Part shown: positions 40,413 through 49,038 of the stretch, piece by piece
Numbering within the stretch: position 1 is the first letter of the stretch
How the letters are laid out: every line of letters begins with the position of its first letter
Source of the DNA: JBBIQV01 sp964555285
GTDB taxonomy: Bacteria > Nitrospirota > Nitrospiria > Nitrospirales > Nitrospiraceae
Assembly (NCBI GenBank): GCA_964555285.1
Contig: CAZKRM010000006.1
Location: 1 to 64,000 of the forward strand
DNA length: 64,000 bases
Direction of reading: 5' to 3'
Notes under the pieces: generated by a model
Told to the model about the DNA's origin: nothing
Databases searched by the model: none
What the model saw: only the letters and a program-made list of their open reading frames with translations
Position numbers and translations under genes: made by a program

Positions 40413-40578
40413 TTGAGACAGCGGATTACAGATCATCAAATCAAAATTGCGCTTGAACGCCGGCGCACGACTCCCAATGTGAGTCTCATCCGACATTGGG
40501 AAGTCGAGATCGAAGCTTGGGCATACACCATTGAGAACTTGAAGCGACGGCTGAAGAAAGGGAAGCGCCATGATTAAG
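40413..40578 (+). CDS. Possible small basic helical protein
   Basis: An open frame from the toxin stop to 40578 ends with QRITDHQIKIALERRRTTPN and IRHWEVEIEAWAYTIENLKR RLKKGKRHD (two parts): a charged helical hairpin like small proteins often seen next to toxin-antitoxin genes. No ATG or GTG start; TTG at 40413 would give 54 residues. Probably the surviving end of a larger reading frame. The following stretch 40579-40740 shows nothing. Confidence 0.3.
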
Positions 40579-40740
40579 AAACGAGGCCGGTCAATCCGCC
40601 CGACAGCGTCTTGATAGACTTGCTTCCAATGACGGATGCCAAGAATTCTTGGGAGGTCTTTTCGACACCGCCCAGGACGAGCGTGGTCAGGCTCTCAGCG
40701 GTCAGTTGACCTCTGAGGCTGTTGTGGGTCAGAGGCGATT

Positions 40741-40971
40741 CTAGGTCACTTGGTAGACGCGGCCGACTGCGGGAGGCGTGATTTCCTTGCGGCGAAAATC
40801 TTCTCGAACCTGTTCGAGATAGCGCATTGCCTGGGCCGAGTAGTACGCCTCCCCGTATTCCGCGCAGACCTCGGCTTCGACCGGCGCCGGCAGATGATCC
40901 TTGCCGACCTTCATCTCCGCTTCCACCTTGCCGGGCTTGACCTCACCACGCTTGCAGCTCACACAGTTCAT
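40741..40971 (-). CDS. MqsA/YgiT-type antitoxin with damaged zinc site
   Basis: A 76-residue protein like the zinc-binding N-terminal domain of MqsA: MNCVSCKRGEVKPGKVEAEM with the first CxxC, then VEAEVCAEYGEAYYSAQAMR, where the family has a second CxxC (C-x-x-C-G-E). Here the second cysteine of that pair is tyrosine (CAEY), so zinc binding should be impaired. The C-terminus ends in the helical PPAVGRVYQVT-like tail. The frame is open upstream into a VapC remnant, so the two are fused in reading frame; the ATG at 40971 restores the antitoxin alone. No MqsR-type toxin gene is adjacent. Confidence 0.65.
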   Translation of the reverse strand: MNCVSCKRGEVKPGKVEAEMKVGKDHLPAPVEAEVCAEYGEAYYSAQAMRYLEQVREDFRRKEITPPAVGRVYQVT

Positions 40972-41256
40972 CGCGGTTTCCTCGGTCGAAACTCGTCTGC
41001 TATTGTCGTGCAGCGCAACGAACTCGCAATCGTAGGCCGAACACCCTGATCTCGTGGCGAGGTTCAACACGTGATGAGAAACAACGGCATACTCGCGACC
41101 ACTCATCCACCCTTCCGTTTCTCGAAGCAGATCAACTGCGATGGACAGCGTCAGAGTTTTTCTGCGAACGAGGCCGGCGAGGATGTTGCGGAATTTGGAT
41201 CTCCAGAGGAGCGGGGCCGCCCAGACAGGATCTCGGAGGAAGACCGCTTCGGCAAG
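40972..41256 (-). pseudogene. VapC (PIN-domain toxin) remnant
   Basis: The minus-strand frame just upstream of the YgiT-type gene reads LAEAVFLRDPVWAAPLLWRS, KFRNILAGLVRRKTLTLSIA and SGCSAYDCEFVAL, the middle of a VapC RNase. Both ends are gone: there is no MxxxDTN(V/I) start with the first catalytic aspartate, and after CEFVAL (41011) the last catalytic segment is replaced by HDNSRRVSTEETA, in frame with the next gene. Non-functional as a nuclease. Confidence 0.7.
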
Positions 41257-41357
41257 GGGCGTCTGGCGTGTACTGTCGAAGCAGCCGAGCCGCGGGCCTC
41301 TCTCCCTGAAGGATCTGTCGAAGGAACAGGATAGGTGGGTGGCTGAAGGGTGACGGG

Positions 41358-41570
41358 CTACGACTGACTCTCTTGAAACTCCTCGTGCCAGGCCATCTGA
41401 ATCGCTTCGAGCATCTTTTCGTTCGATTTCTTGGGATCGTCCTTGAATTCCGGCAAGGCCACGATCCAGGCATGCATGTCTGTAAACCGGACGGTGAGGG
41501 GGTCAGTGTCGGGGTGAGTTTCTACCAGCTTGATCGCAATCTCTTCTGTATCCTGCCATTTCAAATCCAT
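41358..41570 (-). CDS. iscX: Iron-sulfur assembly protein IscX
   Basis: A 70-residue acidic protein that binds IscS and modulates the rate of cluster formation. The full IscX pattern is present: MDLKWQDTEEIAIKLVETHP DTDPLTVRFTDMHAWI VALPEF (in pieces), then the helix SNEKMLEAIQMAWHEE. It is the last gene of the ISC operon, 70 bases after hscA, with a heptamer repeat between them. Confidence 0.92.
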   Translation of the reverse strand: MDLKWQDTEEIAIKLVETHPDTDPLTVRFTDMHAWIVALPEFKDDPKKSNEKMLEAIQMAWHEEFQESQS

Positions 41571-41583
41571 CAGTCACTCCTTG

Positions 41584-41645
41584 TATCTCGTCGCTCGTCG
41601 TTCGTGAAGCGCTTGCGAGATACGCTTCACGAGGCACGCTTCACG
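41584..41645. repeat. Inverted heptamer array (ATCTCGT type)
   Basis: ATCTCGT CGCTCGT CGTTCGT GAAGCGC TTGCGAG, then ATACGCTTCACG AGGCACGCTTCACG. The two halves are complementary (CGTGAAGCG with CGCTTCACG). Its end touches the hscA stop codon. Related to 45079-45141 in the same operon. Confidence 0.7.
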
Positions 41646-43461
41646 TTATCTCGGAGAGTTTCTTGTTCTCCAGCGCTTCCTTCAGCGCCGAGTCCATTAG
41701 AACTTCGGCCAGGTGATGCGTCGCCTTTTCCAGGTCCGAGATTCTGGCGCGGATCGACTTGTGGTCTTCTCCGGTCTTGGCCGTCTTCAGCGCGGCCATG
41801 GAGGAGTTGATCGAGGAGAGTTCGTCGGGACCGATCAAGTGGCGACCCCGGCCGAGGGCTTTCTCCGTCGCCGTCAGGATGGCCTCAGCTTCAGTACGGG
41901 CCTCGATCAACTGGCGAGCCTTCAGGTCGTCGGCCGCAAACTTGAACGACTCACCGATCATCCGTTCCACTTCATCGTCGCTCAACCCGTAGGATGGTTT
42001 CACGGCGATGGACTGGGTTTCCCCGGTGCGGATGTCCTTGGCCGATACATTCAGAATGCCGTTCGCGTCGATCAGGAAGTTGACCTCGATGCGTGGAATG
42101 CCGGCGGGCAAGGGGGGGACCTTCAATTGGAAACGGGCGAGGCTGCGGTTGTCCTTCGCGAGTTCGCGCTCGCCTTGGAGAATGTGAATGTCCACCGAGG
42201 TCTGTCCGTCCACATAGGTCGTGAACATTTCTTTGGCGCTGGCAGGGATCGTCGTGTTGCGACGGATCACAGAACTCATCACCCCGCCCATGGTTTCGAG
42301 TCCCAGCGACAGTGGGGTGACGTCCAGCAACAACAGGTCGGTCGTGCCGCCGCTCAGAATATCGGCCTGCACGGCTGCGCCCAATGCGACGACCTCATCC
42401 GGGTTCAACTCGCAGTGCGGGATTTTGCCGAACAGTGCCTGGACGCGTTGCCAGACGAGAGGCATGCGGGTGGAGCCGCCGACCAGCACGACTTCGTCGA
42501 TATCGGCCGGGGTCAGGCCTGCGTCTTTCAGCGCCATGCGGCAGGGGGCGAGGGTTCGTTCGACGAGTTCCATCGTCAAGGTTTCAAGCTGGTCGCGTGT
42601 CAGCTCCCACATGAAGCGTTCCTTGCCGTCCGGTAGCTCGATGGCCGCTGTGGCCTTGAGTTCATCCGACAAGCGAATTTTGACGCGCTCTGCTTCGAGT
42701 CGGACGGCTTGCATGTGGTCCGGAGAGTTGGAAAGGTCGAGACCCTTCGCCGCTCGTAGTTCTTCCAGCAGGAGGTCCGCCACCCTCCGGTCGAAGTCGT
42801 CTCCGCCCAGATGCGTATCGCCGTTGGTGGCCAGCACTTCGAAGATGCCGTTCTTCAGCTTGAGGATCGAGATGTCGAACGTGCCGCCGCCCAGATCGTA
42901 GACGGCGATCGTGCCCTGCGTGCGCTGCTGAAGGCCATAAGCCAGCGAGGCGGCGGTGGGCTCGTTGATGATCCGCAAGACCTCCAGCCCTGCGATCATG
43001 CCGGCGTCCTTCGTGGCCTGCCGCTGGCTGTCGTTGAAATAAGCCGGCACGGTGATCACGGCCTTGGTCATACTCTCGCCGAAGTGCTGCTCCGCGCGGA
43101 GCTTCAGCTCTTTCAGGATCATCGCGGAGATTTGCGGTGGAGAATAGGTCTTCTCGCCGATGTGGATACGGATGACGCCGCCCTGCTCGTGGAGCTTGTA
43201 CGGAAAATAGGCGAGTTCGCCCTCGACGTCGGCCAAGCCCTTGCCCATGAACCGTTTGACGGAATAGATGGTGCGCTCCGGGCTGCGGACGAGATGTTCC
43301 TTGGCCGGATCTCCCACGATGAGGCCGTTGTCGGTCAGGGCCACGACCGAGGGCACCATCGTTCGGCCATTCCGCCCCGGAATGACTCGAGGCGTCCGGC
43401 CGTCCATGTAGGCGATCAAAGAGTTGGTGGTGCCTAAATCGATGCCGACGATGCGTGCCAT
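41641..43461 (-). CDS. hscA: Fe-S cluster chaperone HscA
   Basis: A 606-residue Hsp70-type ATPase that works with HscB to release Fe-S clusters from IscU. N-terminal ATPase signatures: GIDLGTTNSLIAYMDG, VITVPAYFNDSQRQATKDAG, IAVYDLGGGTFDISILKLKN, VLVGGSTRMPLVWQRVQALFG. The substrate-binding domain (LLLLDVTPLSLGLETMGGVM) and a shorter helical lid follow. It has no DnaK-type EEVD-like tail, and its place between hscB and iscX settles the HscA identity. Ten bases separate it from hscB. Confidence 0.95.
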   Translation of the reverse strand: MARIVGIDLGTTNSLIAYMDGRTPRVIPGRNGRTMVPSVVALTDNGLIVGDPAKEHLVRSPERTIYSVKRFMGKGLADVEGELAYFPYKLHEQGGVIRIHIGEKTYSPPQISAMILKELKLRAEQHFGESMTKAVITVPAYFNDSQRQATKDAGMIAGLEVLRIINEPTAASLAYGLQQRTQGTIAVYDLGGGTFDISILKLKNGIFEVLATNGDTHLGGDDFDRRVADLLLEELRAAKGLDLSNSPDHMQAVRLEAERVKIRLSDELKATAAIELPDGKERFMWELTRDQLETLTMELVERTLAPCRMALKDAGLTPADIDEVVLVGGSTRMPLVWQRVQALFGKIPHCELNPDEVVALGAAVQADILSGGTTDLLLLDVTPLSLGLETMGGVMSSVIRRNTTIPASAKEMFTTYVDGQTSVDIHILQGERELAKDNRSLARFQLKVPPLPAGIPRIEVNFLIDANGILNVSAKDIRTGETQSIAVKPSYGLSDDEVERMIGESFKFAADDLKARQLIEARTEAEAILTATEKALGRGRHLIGPDELSSINSSMAALKTAKTGEDHKSIRARISDLEKATHHLAEVLMDSALKEALENKKLSEIT

Positions 43462-43470
43462 GGCGATGGG

Positions 43471-44193
43471 CTATCCGATCGTGGCGACCAGATCGGTCAC
43501 GATGTTTCCAACGTAGGTGCGATTCGACAGGATCTCTCGCATTTCTTTGAGGAGGGCCTCGCGTTCCGCCCGTGACCGGTTCGTAGCCTCCGCGCAATCT
43601 TGCAGCGCATCCCACTGAACGAAGATCTGCTGAAGGCGAGTCTCCATGTCGCGTTGGCGCCGTTCGAGGGCCTTGCGATCGGCCTGGAGCTGTGCCCGCA
43701 GGGGGGGGAGGTCATTCGACGATGGAGCGGTAGAGGCCGCGCGAAATTCTTCGAGGGTCTCCCGTAGAGCCAGGATTTCTTCGAAGAGGTCGGCCGGTGG
43801 CGAGGTGCGAATTTCTTTGGCGGCGCCGGCTTCCAGGCGAAGCAGGTACTCTGCCCGCTGAATCGGGTCTTTGAGCGTGCGGTAGGCCGTGTTCAACATC
43901 GCCGAATTGCCGAGGCTGATGGCCTGTTCTGCGTCGCTCTTGGTCTGAAAGAAGTCCGGGTGAAGCGCGCGGCTGAGTCCGTAGAACTTGGTTTCCAATT
44001 GATTCGGGTCGATGTTCAATCGTCGGGGAATTCCCAGGCAAGAGAAATAGTCGAGCTCTTTCGAGACAGGCTGCACCTTGACGCAACGCTCGCAAAAATA
44101 CTCGCCCAGTACCTCCGATTGGCAATGCCAGCACATGCTCCGCGCCATCTGGAGCTCGGTGCGGGTGGTCGATGTCTTCGGGTTCTGTTCCAT
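43471..44193 (-). CDS. hscB: J-domain co-chaperone HscB with zinc finger
   Basis: A 240-residue co-chaperone that delivers IscU to HscA. An N-terminal zinc finger (CWHCQSEVLGEYFCERC, about residues 21-37) precedes the J-domain: YFSCLGIPRRLNIDPNQLET and the HPD motif in SRALHPDFFQTKS. The C-terminal three-helix part binds IscU. The zinc finger is like that of mitochondrial HSC20; Escherichia coli HscB lacks it. The tail is extended by a coiled-coil-like region (LRAQLQADRKALERRQRDME). Start at 44193 preferred to an upstream ATG at 44232. Confidence 0.92.
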   Translation of the reverse strand: MEQNPKTSTTRTELQMARSMCWHCQSEVLGEYFCERCVKVQPVSKELDYFSCLGIPRRLNIDPNQLETKFYGLSRALHPDFFQTKSDAEQAISLGNSAMLNTAYRTLKDPIQRAEYLLRLEAGAAKEIRTSPPADLFEEILALRETLEEFRAASTAPSSNDLPPLRAQLQADRKALERRQRDMETRLQQIFVQWDALQDCAEATNRSRAEREALLKEMREILSNRTYVGNIVTDLVATIG

Positions 44194-44286
44194 CCTGTGC
44201 CTCTGACGCCACGGGCATGGCGCGCATCCCATGCCTCTGCAGAGTGTAAGCGATAGCCGGCGTGCTCGATGTGGGACGCGGACCGT

Positions 44287-44643
44287 TTAGGCGGAAAAGG
44301 ACTCGCCGCACCCGCAGGTCTTGTTCGCGTTCGGGTTCACAAATTTGAAGGCGCCTCCCACGAGGTCCTTCTGGAAATCCAGCTGTGTGCCCTGGAGGTA
44401 GATCGCGCTCTTGGCATCCACAATGAGTGTGACGCCGTCGATCTCGTAGACGGTGTCGTACTGGCCGATCTTCTCGTCGAAGTTAATCGTGTAACTCAAG
44501 CCGGAACAGCCGCCGCCTTTGACGCCGAGGCGGAGCCCGCCTTCGCTGATGCCCTGCACGTTCATCAGCCGCTTCACTTCCTTCAGGGCTGAGTCACTGA
44601 GCGTAATGACAGGGGCTGTTGTCGTGTTCTCAGGTGTCTCCAT
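44287..44643 (-). CDS. iscA: A-type Fe-S carrier IscA
   Basis: A 118-residue A-type carrier that accepts or stores Fe-S clusters or iron. The three conserved cysteines are present: GLRLGVKGGGCSGLSY (C about 46) and NKTCGCGESF near the end. A short N-terminal extension (METPENTTTAPV) precedes the domain. It stands in the ISC operon 31 bases after iscU, hence iscA rather than erpA. Confidence 0.93.
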   Translation of the reverse strand: METPENTTTAPVITLSDSALKEVKRLMNVQGISEGGLRLGVKGGGCSGLSYTINFDEKIGQYDTVYEIDGVTLIVDAKSAIYLQGTQLDFQKDLVGGAFKFVNPNANKTCGCGESFSA

Positions 44644-44673
44644 GATTCACTCCTTCAGGCGAAGAGAGAAGGC

Positions 44674-45066
44674 TTACTTTGTGTCCTTGTCGTCGGTTTT
44701 CTTCTTGAAGTCGGCCAGGGCCGCTTTGATCGCGTCCTCGGCCAGCACCGAGCAATGGATCTTCACCGGCGGTAGGTTCAGCTCTTGTACGATGTCCGTG
44801 TTTTTGATCTTGCCCGCTTCCTCGACGGTCTTTCCCTTGAGCCATTCAGTGGCCAGGCTCGAGCTGGCAATCGCCGACCCGCAGCCGAAGGTCTTGAACT
44901 TCGCATCGACGATCGTCTCGTTCTCGACCTTGATCTGAAGCTTCATCACGTCGCCGCACTCCGGCGCGCCGACAATGCCGGTGCCCACCCCGTCTTCCTC
45001 TTTCTTAAAGGACCCCATGTTGCGGGGATTATTGAAATGGTCAACCACTTTGTCGCTGTATGCCAT
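44674..45066 (-). CDS. iscU: Fe-S cluster scaffold IscU
   Basis: A 130-residue scaffold on which 2Fe-2S and 4Fe-4S clusters are built. All three ligand cysteines are visible (GAPECGDVMK, FGCGSAIASSS, KIHCSVLAEDAI), as is the LPPVK chaperone-recognition motif (NLPPVKIHC) used by HscA. Length and start (MAYSDKVVDHFNNPRNMG) are typical. The C-terminus is a lysine/aspartate-rich tail. Confidence 0.96.
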   Translation of the reverse strand: MAYSDKVVDHFNNPRNMGSFKKEEDGVGTGIVGAPECGDVMKLQIKVENETIVDAKFKTFGCGSAIASSSLATEWLKGKTVEEAGKIKNTDIVQELNLPPVKIHCSVLAEDAIKAALADFKKKTDDKDTK

Positions 45067-45078
45067 CGGAGCCTCCTT

Positions 45079-45141
45079 CGTATCTCGTCATTCGTGAAGC
45101 GTCTCTTGTCTTGTTCGCTTCACGCCTTACGTGTCACGCGT
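45079..45141. repeat. Inverted heptamer array in the isc operon
   Basis: TATCTCG TCATTCG TGAAGCG TCTCTTG, then TTCGCTTCACGCCTTACG TGTCACGCG. Lies between iscS and iscU; shares its units with the array at 41584-41645, so both probably derive from one source. Confidence 0.65.
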
Positions 45142-46359
45142 TCAGTGGGCTGCCCATTGCACTGATTTCAGGTCGATCCCTTCCTTCGCCATTTCGTAAA
45201 GCGGGGACATCTCCCGCAGTTTCTTCACCACTTCGATAATTCTCTTGATGGTGTAGTCAATCTCGTCGTCCGTGTTAAACCGTCCGATACCGAACCGGAT
45301 AGAGGAGTGTGCCAAATCAGATCCCACACCCAGGGCCCGGAGCACATACGACGGTTCGAGCGTGGCCGACGTGCAGGCCGAGCCGGAGGACAGGGCGACT
45401 TCTTTCAGGCCCATCAACATGGACTCGCCCTCAACGTAGGCGAACGAGATGTTCAGATTGTGCGGCAGGCGCTGGGTGGGATGGCCGTTGAGATAGACAT
45501 CCTCGAGTCGGCTCATGATCCCGGTCTGAAGCCGATCGCGCATAGCGGCAAGTCGCGGGGCCTCGGTCGGCATCTCTTGCTCGCACAGTTCGCAGGCTTT
45601 TCCGAGCCCGACGATCAGCGGAACCGGCAGCGTGCCTGAGCGCATCCCGCGCTCATGGCCGCCCCCGTCCATCTGCGGTGCGATACGCACGCGCGGCGCC
45701 TTCTTCCGGACGTACAACGCGCCCACACCCTTGGGGCCATACATCTTGTGCGCGGAGAACGACATCAGATCGATCCCCATCTCCTGCACATTGACCGGGA
45801 TCTTGCCGACGCCCTGGGTCGCGTCGCAGTGGAAGAGGATCCCCTTCTCCTTGGCGATCCGACCGATCTCCTTAACCGGATTGATCGTGCCGATTTCATT
45901 GTTGGCCAGCATGATGGAGATGAGGATGGTTTTATCGGTGATAGCATTCTTGACATCGTCGGGATTGACCATGCCGCACTTGTCCACGGAGAGATAGGTC
46001 ACTTTGATGCCGCGCTTGGCTTCCAGCGTCTTGGCGGTGTCGAGGACGGCGCGATGTTCGGTGGAGGAGGTGATGATGTGATCGCCCTTCTCGTGATACA
46101 TCTCCAGCACGCCCTTCAGCGCCAGGTTGTCGGATTCGGTCGCCCCGCTGGTGAACACGAGTTCTTTCGGATCGGCATGGATCAGCCTGGCGATCTGCTT
46201 ACGGGCGTTCTCGACGGCTTCTTCCGCTTCCCAGCCGAATGAATGGTTGCGGCTTGCGGCGTTACCGAACTTCTCGCAGAAGTAGGGCAGCATGGTGTCC
46301 AACACCCGCGGGTCCATTGGGGTCGTGGAATGGTTGTCCAAAAAGATCGGGAACTTCAT
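45142..46359 (-). CDS. iscS: Cysteine desulfurase IscS
   Basis: A 405-residue pyridoxal-phosphate enzyme that takes sulfur from cysteine for Fe-S and thiolation pathways. Start MKFPIFLDNHSTTPMDPRVL; PLP-binding histidine in SSTEHRAVLD, aspartate/glutamine in FHCDATQGVGKI, Schiff-base lysine in SFSAHKMYGPKGVGALY; mobile-loop cysteine in SSGSACTSATLEPSYVLRAL. Group I type, as in other ISC systems. ATG at 46359 overlaps the iscR stop (ATGA), with AAGGAG upstream. Confidence 0.96.
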   Translation of the reverse strand: MKFPIFLDNHSTTPMDPRVLDTMLPYFCEKFGNAASRNHSFGWEAEEAVENARKQIARLIHADPKELVFTSGATESDNLALKGVLEMYHEKGDHIITSSTEHRAVLDTAKTLEAKRGIKVTYLSVDKCGMVNPDDVKNAITDKTILISIMLANNEIGTINPVKEIGRIAKEKGILFHCDATQGVGKIPVNVQEMGIDLMSFSAHKMYGPKGVGALYVRKKAPRVRIAPQMDGGGHERGMRSGTLPVPLIVGLGKACELCEQEMPTEAPRLAAMRDRLQTGIMSRLEDVYLNGHPTQRLPHNLNISFAYVEGESMLMGLKEVALSSGSACTSATLEPSYVLRALGVGSDLAHSSIRFGIGRFNTDDEIDYTIKRIIEVVKKLREMSPLYEMAKEGIDLKSVQWAAH

Positions 46360-46832
46360 CGTTCGACTCCTTGTGCGGTCGCGATCGACTGAACGGTAAT
46401 GAGCGGCGTGCCACCCATCATGTCCTGGAGTGTCATATTGTTGAGTAGCTGGTAGATGCTGTCCTGGACTTTCAAGAGCGGGGTGCGGATGGTGCAGTGT
46501 TCCCGCTGCATGCACGAATCGCCTTCTTTCTCGTGCGAGCAGTCTGTTATTCCCAGCGGTCCTTCGATGGTTTCCAATACTTGAGCGATCGTGATGTCTT
46601 GCGCGTTCTTCGCCAGCAGGTATCCTCCCTTTGGGCCGTTGTGGCTCTCGATCAAGCCGCTCTTGGCTAATATCTGAAGCACCTTGGCAAGCAGCTCGAG
46701 AGGAATGTGGTACTCCTCCGCAATCTCCTTGGTGTTGACGATGCGCGCTTGGGTCACGTCTCCGAACTGAACGGATGCAATGTACTGGAGCGCCATCAGT
46801 CCATAATCTGCTTTTTTGGAGAACTTCAACAT
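46356..46832 (-). CDS. iscR: Rrf2-type Fe-S regulator IscR
   Basis: A 158-residue winged-helix repressor that senses Fe-S status. N-terminal DNA-binding part (MLKFSKKADYGLMALQYIAS, KEIAEEYHIPLELLAKVLQI) and three cysteines for a cluster at residues 98, 107 and 113 (DCSHEKEGDSCMQREHC); the first gap is eight residues rather than the five of E. coli IscR. Start at MLKFSKK (46832) rather than the upstream 46880. First gene of the ISC operon, so autorepression is likely. Confidence 0.92.
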   Translation of the reverse strand: MLKFSKKADYGLMALQYIASVQFGDVTQARIVNTKEIAEEYHIPLELLAKVLQILAKSGLIESHNGPKGGYLLAKNAQDITIAQVLETIEGPLGITDCSHEKEGDSCMQREHCTIRTPLLKVQDSIYQLLNNMTLQDMMGGTPLITVQSIATAQGVER

Positions 46833-46850
46833 GACTATTGCCGATTCCGC

Positions 46851-46863
46851 TAGTCGGAGACTA
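46851..46863. promoter_or_regulatory. Palindrome before iscR
   Basis: TAGTC-GGA-GACTA, 19 to 31 bases before the iscR start and overlapping TATAGT on the minus strand. Well placed for an autoregulatory operator, though it is not the E. coli type 1 site. The 205-base gap to fdx must also hold the fdx promoter, which I could not fix. Confidence 0.4.
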
Positions 46864-47037
46864 TAATGATCTCCGATCAATAAGGTCGGACAAAGATTAT
46901 CATGACGTTCTCGATCCTGTCAACGGCCCTTTTCTGGTCAGGCAGCTTAGGCAATTCGAGGACTTGATATAGCCACTGAGAGTTCATGCCCCCTATGGTA
47001 GAGTTCGGCGCTCACTGAAGAGAGAGGGAATCCAGTT

Positions 47038-47454
47038 ATGGGCGGTACTAATCCATACATTGAAAAAGCTGAGGCTGAATTACCGACCAAACCCTACACC
47101 ATCACCTTCATTGCGCCCGATCGAACGGAAACCAAGGTGCAGGTAGAACCGGGCAAGATCCCTTATGGGTCGACCGGACTTCCGGGAAGTATCTTGGACA
47201 TCGCGATAGGGAATGGCGTCGATCTGGAGCATGTCTGTGGTGGGGTCTGTGCCTGCTCGACGTGTCACGTCATCGTGAAGCAAGGGTTGGAGTCCTGCAG
47301 CGAAGGGACCGATGACGAATTCGACCAGCTTGAAGAAGCGCCAGTGATCACCTTGCAGTCCCGCTTGGGCTGTCAGTGTGTGCCGAACGGTACGGTCGAC
47401 GTGGTGATCGAGATTCCCGCCGTCAACAAGAACCTCGTGAAAGAGGGGCACTGA
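47038..47454 (+). CDS. fdx: ISC-type 2Fe-2S ferredoxin
   Basis: A 138-residue adrenodoxin-type ferredoxin that supplies electrons for Fe-S assembly. Ligand pattern CGGVCACSTCH (residues 67-77) matches the CxxxCACxxCH pattern of Isc ferredoxin, with the last ligand in LGCQCVPNG. Longer at the N-terminus than usual (about 20 residues). Divergent from the isc operon rather than at its end, which is unusual. Confidence 0.92.
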   Translation: MGGTNPYIEKAEAELPTKPYTITFIAPDRTETKVQVEPGKIPYGSTGLPGSILDIAIGNGVDLEHVCGGVCACSTCHVIVKQGLESCSEGTDDEFDQLEEAPVITLQSRLGCQCVPNGTVDVVIEIPAVNKNLVKEGH

Positions 47455-47562
47455 CCACGTCCCCGTTGAAGCGGACGATTTCTTACTCTGTCTATACAAG
47501 GCAAGACCCGCGTGTTATAGATACCGGCCTTTGGAACCAAACTGCAGCGCCGCGACGATCTC

Positions 47563-48975
47563 ATGGCACAAGTCCGAGTCCGCTTTGCTCCCAGCCCGAC
47601 CGGCTTTTTGCACATTGGTGGAGTCCGCACGGCCTTGTTCAACTGGCTTTATGCACGCCAGCAAGGGGGGGGCTTCATCCTCCGGATCGAGGACACCGAC
47701 CAGAGTCGCTCGACCGACGAATCCATCCAGGCCATTATCGAGGGCATGAAGTGGGTGGGGCTCGATTGGGACGAGGGGCCCTTTCGCCAGACCGAGCGCA
47801 TGGACCTCTATCGATCCCACGCGATGCAGCTCCTCGAAAAAGGACAAGCCTATTGGTGCGTGTGCAAGGCGGAGGAATTGGAATTTCGCCGGAAGGAGGC
47901 AGAAGCCAAGGGGCTCTCGCCGCGGTATGACGGCCGCTGCCGCAATCTGGGAATCGCCCCGCCCACCGGGGAGGCAGCGCTGCGCTTCAAGGCGCCGCAA
48001 GAAGGGCAGACCGTCATTGACGATCTCATCAAAGGCCGGGTCGTGTTCGACAACAATGTACTGGACGATCTGATCATTCTGCGCTCCAACGGCTACCCCA
48101 CCTACAATTTCTCCGTCGTGGTCGATGACGCGTTGATGGGCATCACCCACGTGGTGCGGGGGGACGACCATCTCACCAACACCCCCAGGCAGATTCCGAT
48201 GTTCCAGGCCTTAGGCTTTCAAGTGCCGCGGTTTGGGCATCTCCCGATGATTCTGGGGTCGGACAAGACCAGACTGTCCAAGCGACATGGGGCGACCTCG
48301 ATCATGGCGTACAAGGAGATGGGCTATCTCCCCGAGGCCATGATCAACTATCTGGTGCGGCTAGGCTGGTCGCACGGAGACCAGGAAGTCTTCTCCATCA
48401 GCGAACTGATCGACAAGTTTTCCTTCGACCATGTGCAGACCTCCGCGGCCGTGTTCAATCCGGAGAAATTGCTCTGGATGAATGCGCACTATATCCAGCA
48501 CGGAGCCCCGAGCCATGTGGCCCAGCTTCTCATCCCGTTTCTAGAACAGGCAGGGCTGGGAGCGGAGGCCAACGCTGTTCCGGCCGAATGGATGGAGCGC
48601 CTCGTCGTCATGGTGAGGGAACGGACCAAGACGCTGGTTGAGATGGCCGGCTGGGTCACGCCCTATTTCGGCCAGGAGGTCGCCATCGAAGAGGAGGCGG
48701 CCAAGAAATTCCTAACGCCGGCCATCGCGCCGATTCTTACCAAGTTGACCATGCGTTTTGAGGCGCTGCCCGACTTCTCCAAGCCGGTCTGGGAAGAGAG
48801 CTTCAAGAAGCTGGTCGAGGAAGAAGGGGTGAAAATGGGGCAACTCGCCCAGCCGGTTCGCGTGGCGCTGACCGGCCGAACTGCCAGCCCCGGCCTGTTC
48901 GAGGTCATGGATCTGTTGGGGCGAGACCGGACGCTCTTCCGGCTTCGCTACGGGATTGAACGAGCTTCGAAATAG
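47563..48975 (+). CDS. gltX: Glutamyl-tRNA synthetase
   Basis: A 470-residue class I synthetase that charges tRNA-Glu. HIGH-type motif PSPTGFLHIGG (residues about 9-19) and KMSKS-type TRLSKRHGATS (about 235-245) are intact; the anticodon-binding helical C-terminal domain is complete. Followed by two tRNA-Gln genes and convergent glnS, so the Glu/Gln charging genes are clustered. Confidence 0.95.
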   Translation: MAQVRVRFAPSPTGFLHIGGVRTALFNWLYARQQGGGFILRIEDTDQSRSTDESIQAIIEGMKWVGLDWDEGPFRQTERMDLYRSHAMQLLEKGQAYWCVCKAEELEFRRKEAEAKGLSPRYDGRCRNLGIAPPTGEAALRFKAPQEGQTVIDDLIKGRVVFDNNVLDDLIILRSNGYPTYNFSVVVDDALMGITHVVRGDDHLTNTPRQIPMFQALGFQVPRFGHLPMILGSDKTRLSKRHGATSIMAYKEMGYLPEAMINYLVRLGWSHGDQEVFSISELIDKFSFDHVQTSAAVFNPEKLLWMNAHYIQHGAPSHVAQLLIPFLEQAGLGAEANAVPAEWMERLVVMVRERTKTLVEMAGWVTPYFGQEVAIEEEAAKKFLTPAIAPILTKLTMRFEALPDFSKPVWEESFKKLVEEEGVKMGQLAQPVRVALTGRTASPGLFEVMDLLGRDRTLFRLRYGIERASK

Positions 48976-49038
48976 ATCGGATCATTCCCTGATCGCTCTT
49001 GACTCGATCGGAGCCCTTATATTAGGGTGAGCAACGGT

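Noticed and set aside
38490..41000. Template repeat or reverse transcriptase for the DGR
   Set aside because: I looked for a second copy of the variable 3' end and for RT motifs such as YxDD and found none in the window.
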